A stretch of DNA of 64,000 nucleotides, from NCBI GenBank assembly GCA_028285185.1, contig JANQQD010000115.1:1-64000 (forward strand), in the 5' to 3' direction. This document shows, piece after piece, positions 63,674 to 64,000 of the stretch; the stretch's first letter is position 1, and each line of letters opens with the position of its first letter. Position numbers and translations under genes: made by a program. Source of the stretch: Anaerolineae bacterium (GTDB taxonomy: Bacteria > Pseudomonadota > Alphaproteobacteria > DSM-16000 > Inquilinaceae). The notes beneath the pieces are model-generated. The model was not told where the DNA came from and ran no database searches. It worked only from the letters and a program-made list of their open reading frames with translations.

Positions 63674-63943
63674 ATGGCGTTGTTCGACGACATTCAGGAC
63701 GTAAAGGACTGGCTTGAACCGTTCGATTACCTCAGCTTCTGGGAGGCCGTGGCCCCCTTTCATCTCTTCAGCATGGGGGATCGCGATCATTGCGACCGGC
63801 TGATCTCAGGCGGAAAGGTGCGGCCTGAGAAGATCCTTGCAGGGCTTAAATGCATGGCTCTGGTCGGCTTGCGCGACAGGCTCGACTTGCAACCACGCAG
63901 GTTCGACCGGCAGGTCCGGGAAAGCCTCGGGTCCGTTCACTGA
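63674..63943 (+). CDS. Hypothetical small protein at the right edge
   Basis: 89-residue protein starting MALFDDIQDVKDWLEPFDYLSFWEAVAPF; a GTG two codons upstream (63668) is an alternative start. It is acidic at the N-terminus and basic at the C-terminus, with no recognised family. It is divergent from the 159-residue gene with about 60 bases between them. Nothing further is supported in the final 57 bases. Confidence 0.55.
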   Translation: MALFDDIQDVKDWLEPFDYLSFWEAVAPFHLFSMGDRDHCDRLISGGKVRPEKILAGLKCMALVGLRDRLDLQPRRFDRQVRESLGSVH

Positions 63944-64000
63944 ACTTCGATCTTGAAGAACCGTATCCAGGGGCAGTGACCGTCCAAAGCCGGGGCCGTC

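Noticed and set aside
60577-64000. Treating the right flank as ordinary core chromosome
   Set aside because: A large serine recombinase and charged plasmid/ICE-type genes start immediately at attR, so it is more likely a second mobile element.

Overview
The window looks like a chromosomal segment of a high-GC marine-type alphaproteobacterium of the Rhodobacterales (Rhodobacteraceae / roseobacter lineage). The evidence is a SAM-II riboswitch in front of metZ, the glyQ-(membrane protein)-glyS order, folP next to glmM, a UbiH-type hydroxylase with the AEAAH variant of its flavin motif, an aa3-type CtaD, GSCFA genes, and strong GC bias at third codon positions. No rRNA and no CRISPR array were seen. 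The only tRNA found is tRNA-Leu(GAG) at about 45.0 kb.

Positions 1-44.9 kb are core chromosome, mostly housekeeping: a flavin reductase, GNAT and EcsC proteins; ptsP and lysC; a GST and a hydrolase; riboswitch-controlled metZ; a three-gene GSCFA/GNSH-motif operon; trkH; a TPP enzyme; an exported pseudo-protease; glyQ-orf-glyS; a PPDK-like protein with a degenerate nucleotide domain; a SleB-type hydrolase; folP-glmM; ilvC followed by three orphan genes; an aminotransferase; ubiH; a HAD nucleotidase; GntR; a glycosyltransferase; carA; yqeY; an EamA gene broken by an in-frame TAG; a DUF2244 protein; a MarR regulator with a perfect palindromic operator before a Tat-exported SDR; ctaD; an aldehyde dehydrogenase; and lipB. 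Clusters of perfect palindromes sit at the 3' ends of convergent genes (about 1, 14.9, 29.9 and 36.6 kb). A related 24-bp element occurs once between genes and once, inverted, inside the glyQ reading frame.

Positions 45,021-60,577 are a 15.6-kb integrated island of lower GC. It is bounded by 23-bp direct repeats of the tRNA-Leu 3' end and carries repeated TTGTGYYACA-type sites inside both ends. It encodes a tyrosine integrase, a run of small unknown genes (one HTH-like, one resembling a small terminase subunit), an 805-residue primase/helicase-like protein with a broken Walker A motif, and a cluster of 12-bp repeats (GGTGCTAGGGTC and its inverse) that looks like a replication origin. One 12-mer copy is split by an intact IS5-family element. 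Cargo follows: a lipoprotein, a small serine resolvase, an OLD-family ATPase/TOPRIM nuclease, an H-NS-like silencer, a protein with three IRVKV repeats with its partner, and an SRAP (YedK/HMCES) protein. The layout (integrase, small genes including a TerS-like one, replication protein, iterons, cargo) resembles a phage-inducible satellite, which is an inference.

Positions 60.58-64 kb belong to a second mobile element: a large serine recombinase whose 3' end now runs through the island's attachment site, followed by unknown genes of plasmid or ICE character. The tRNA-Leu locus therefore appears to be a site of tandem element accretion. The right border of this second element lies outside the window.
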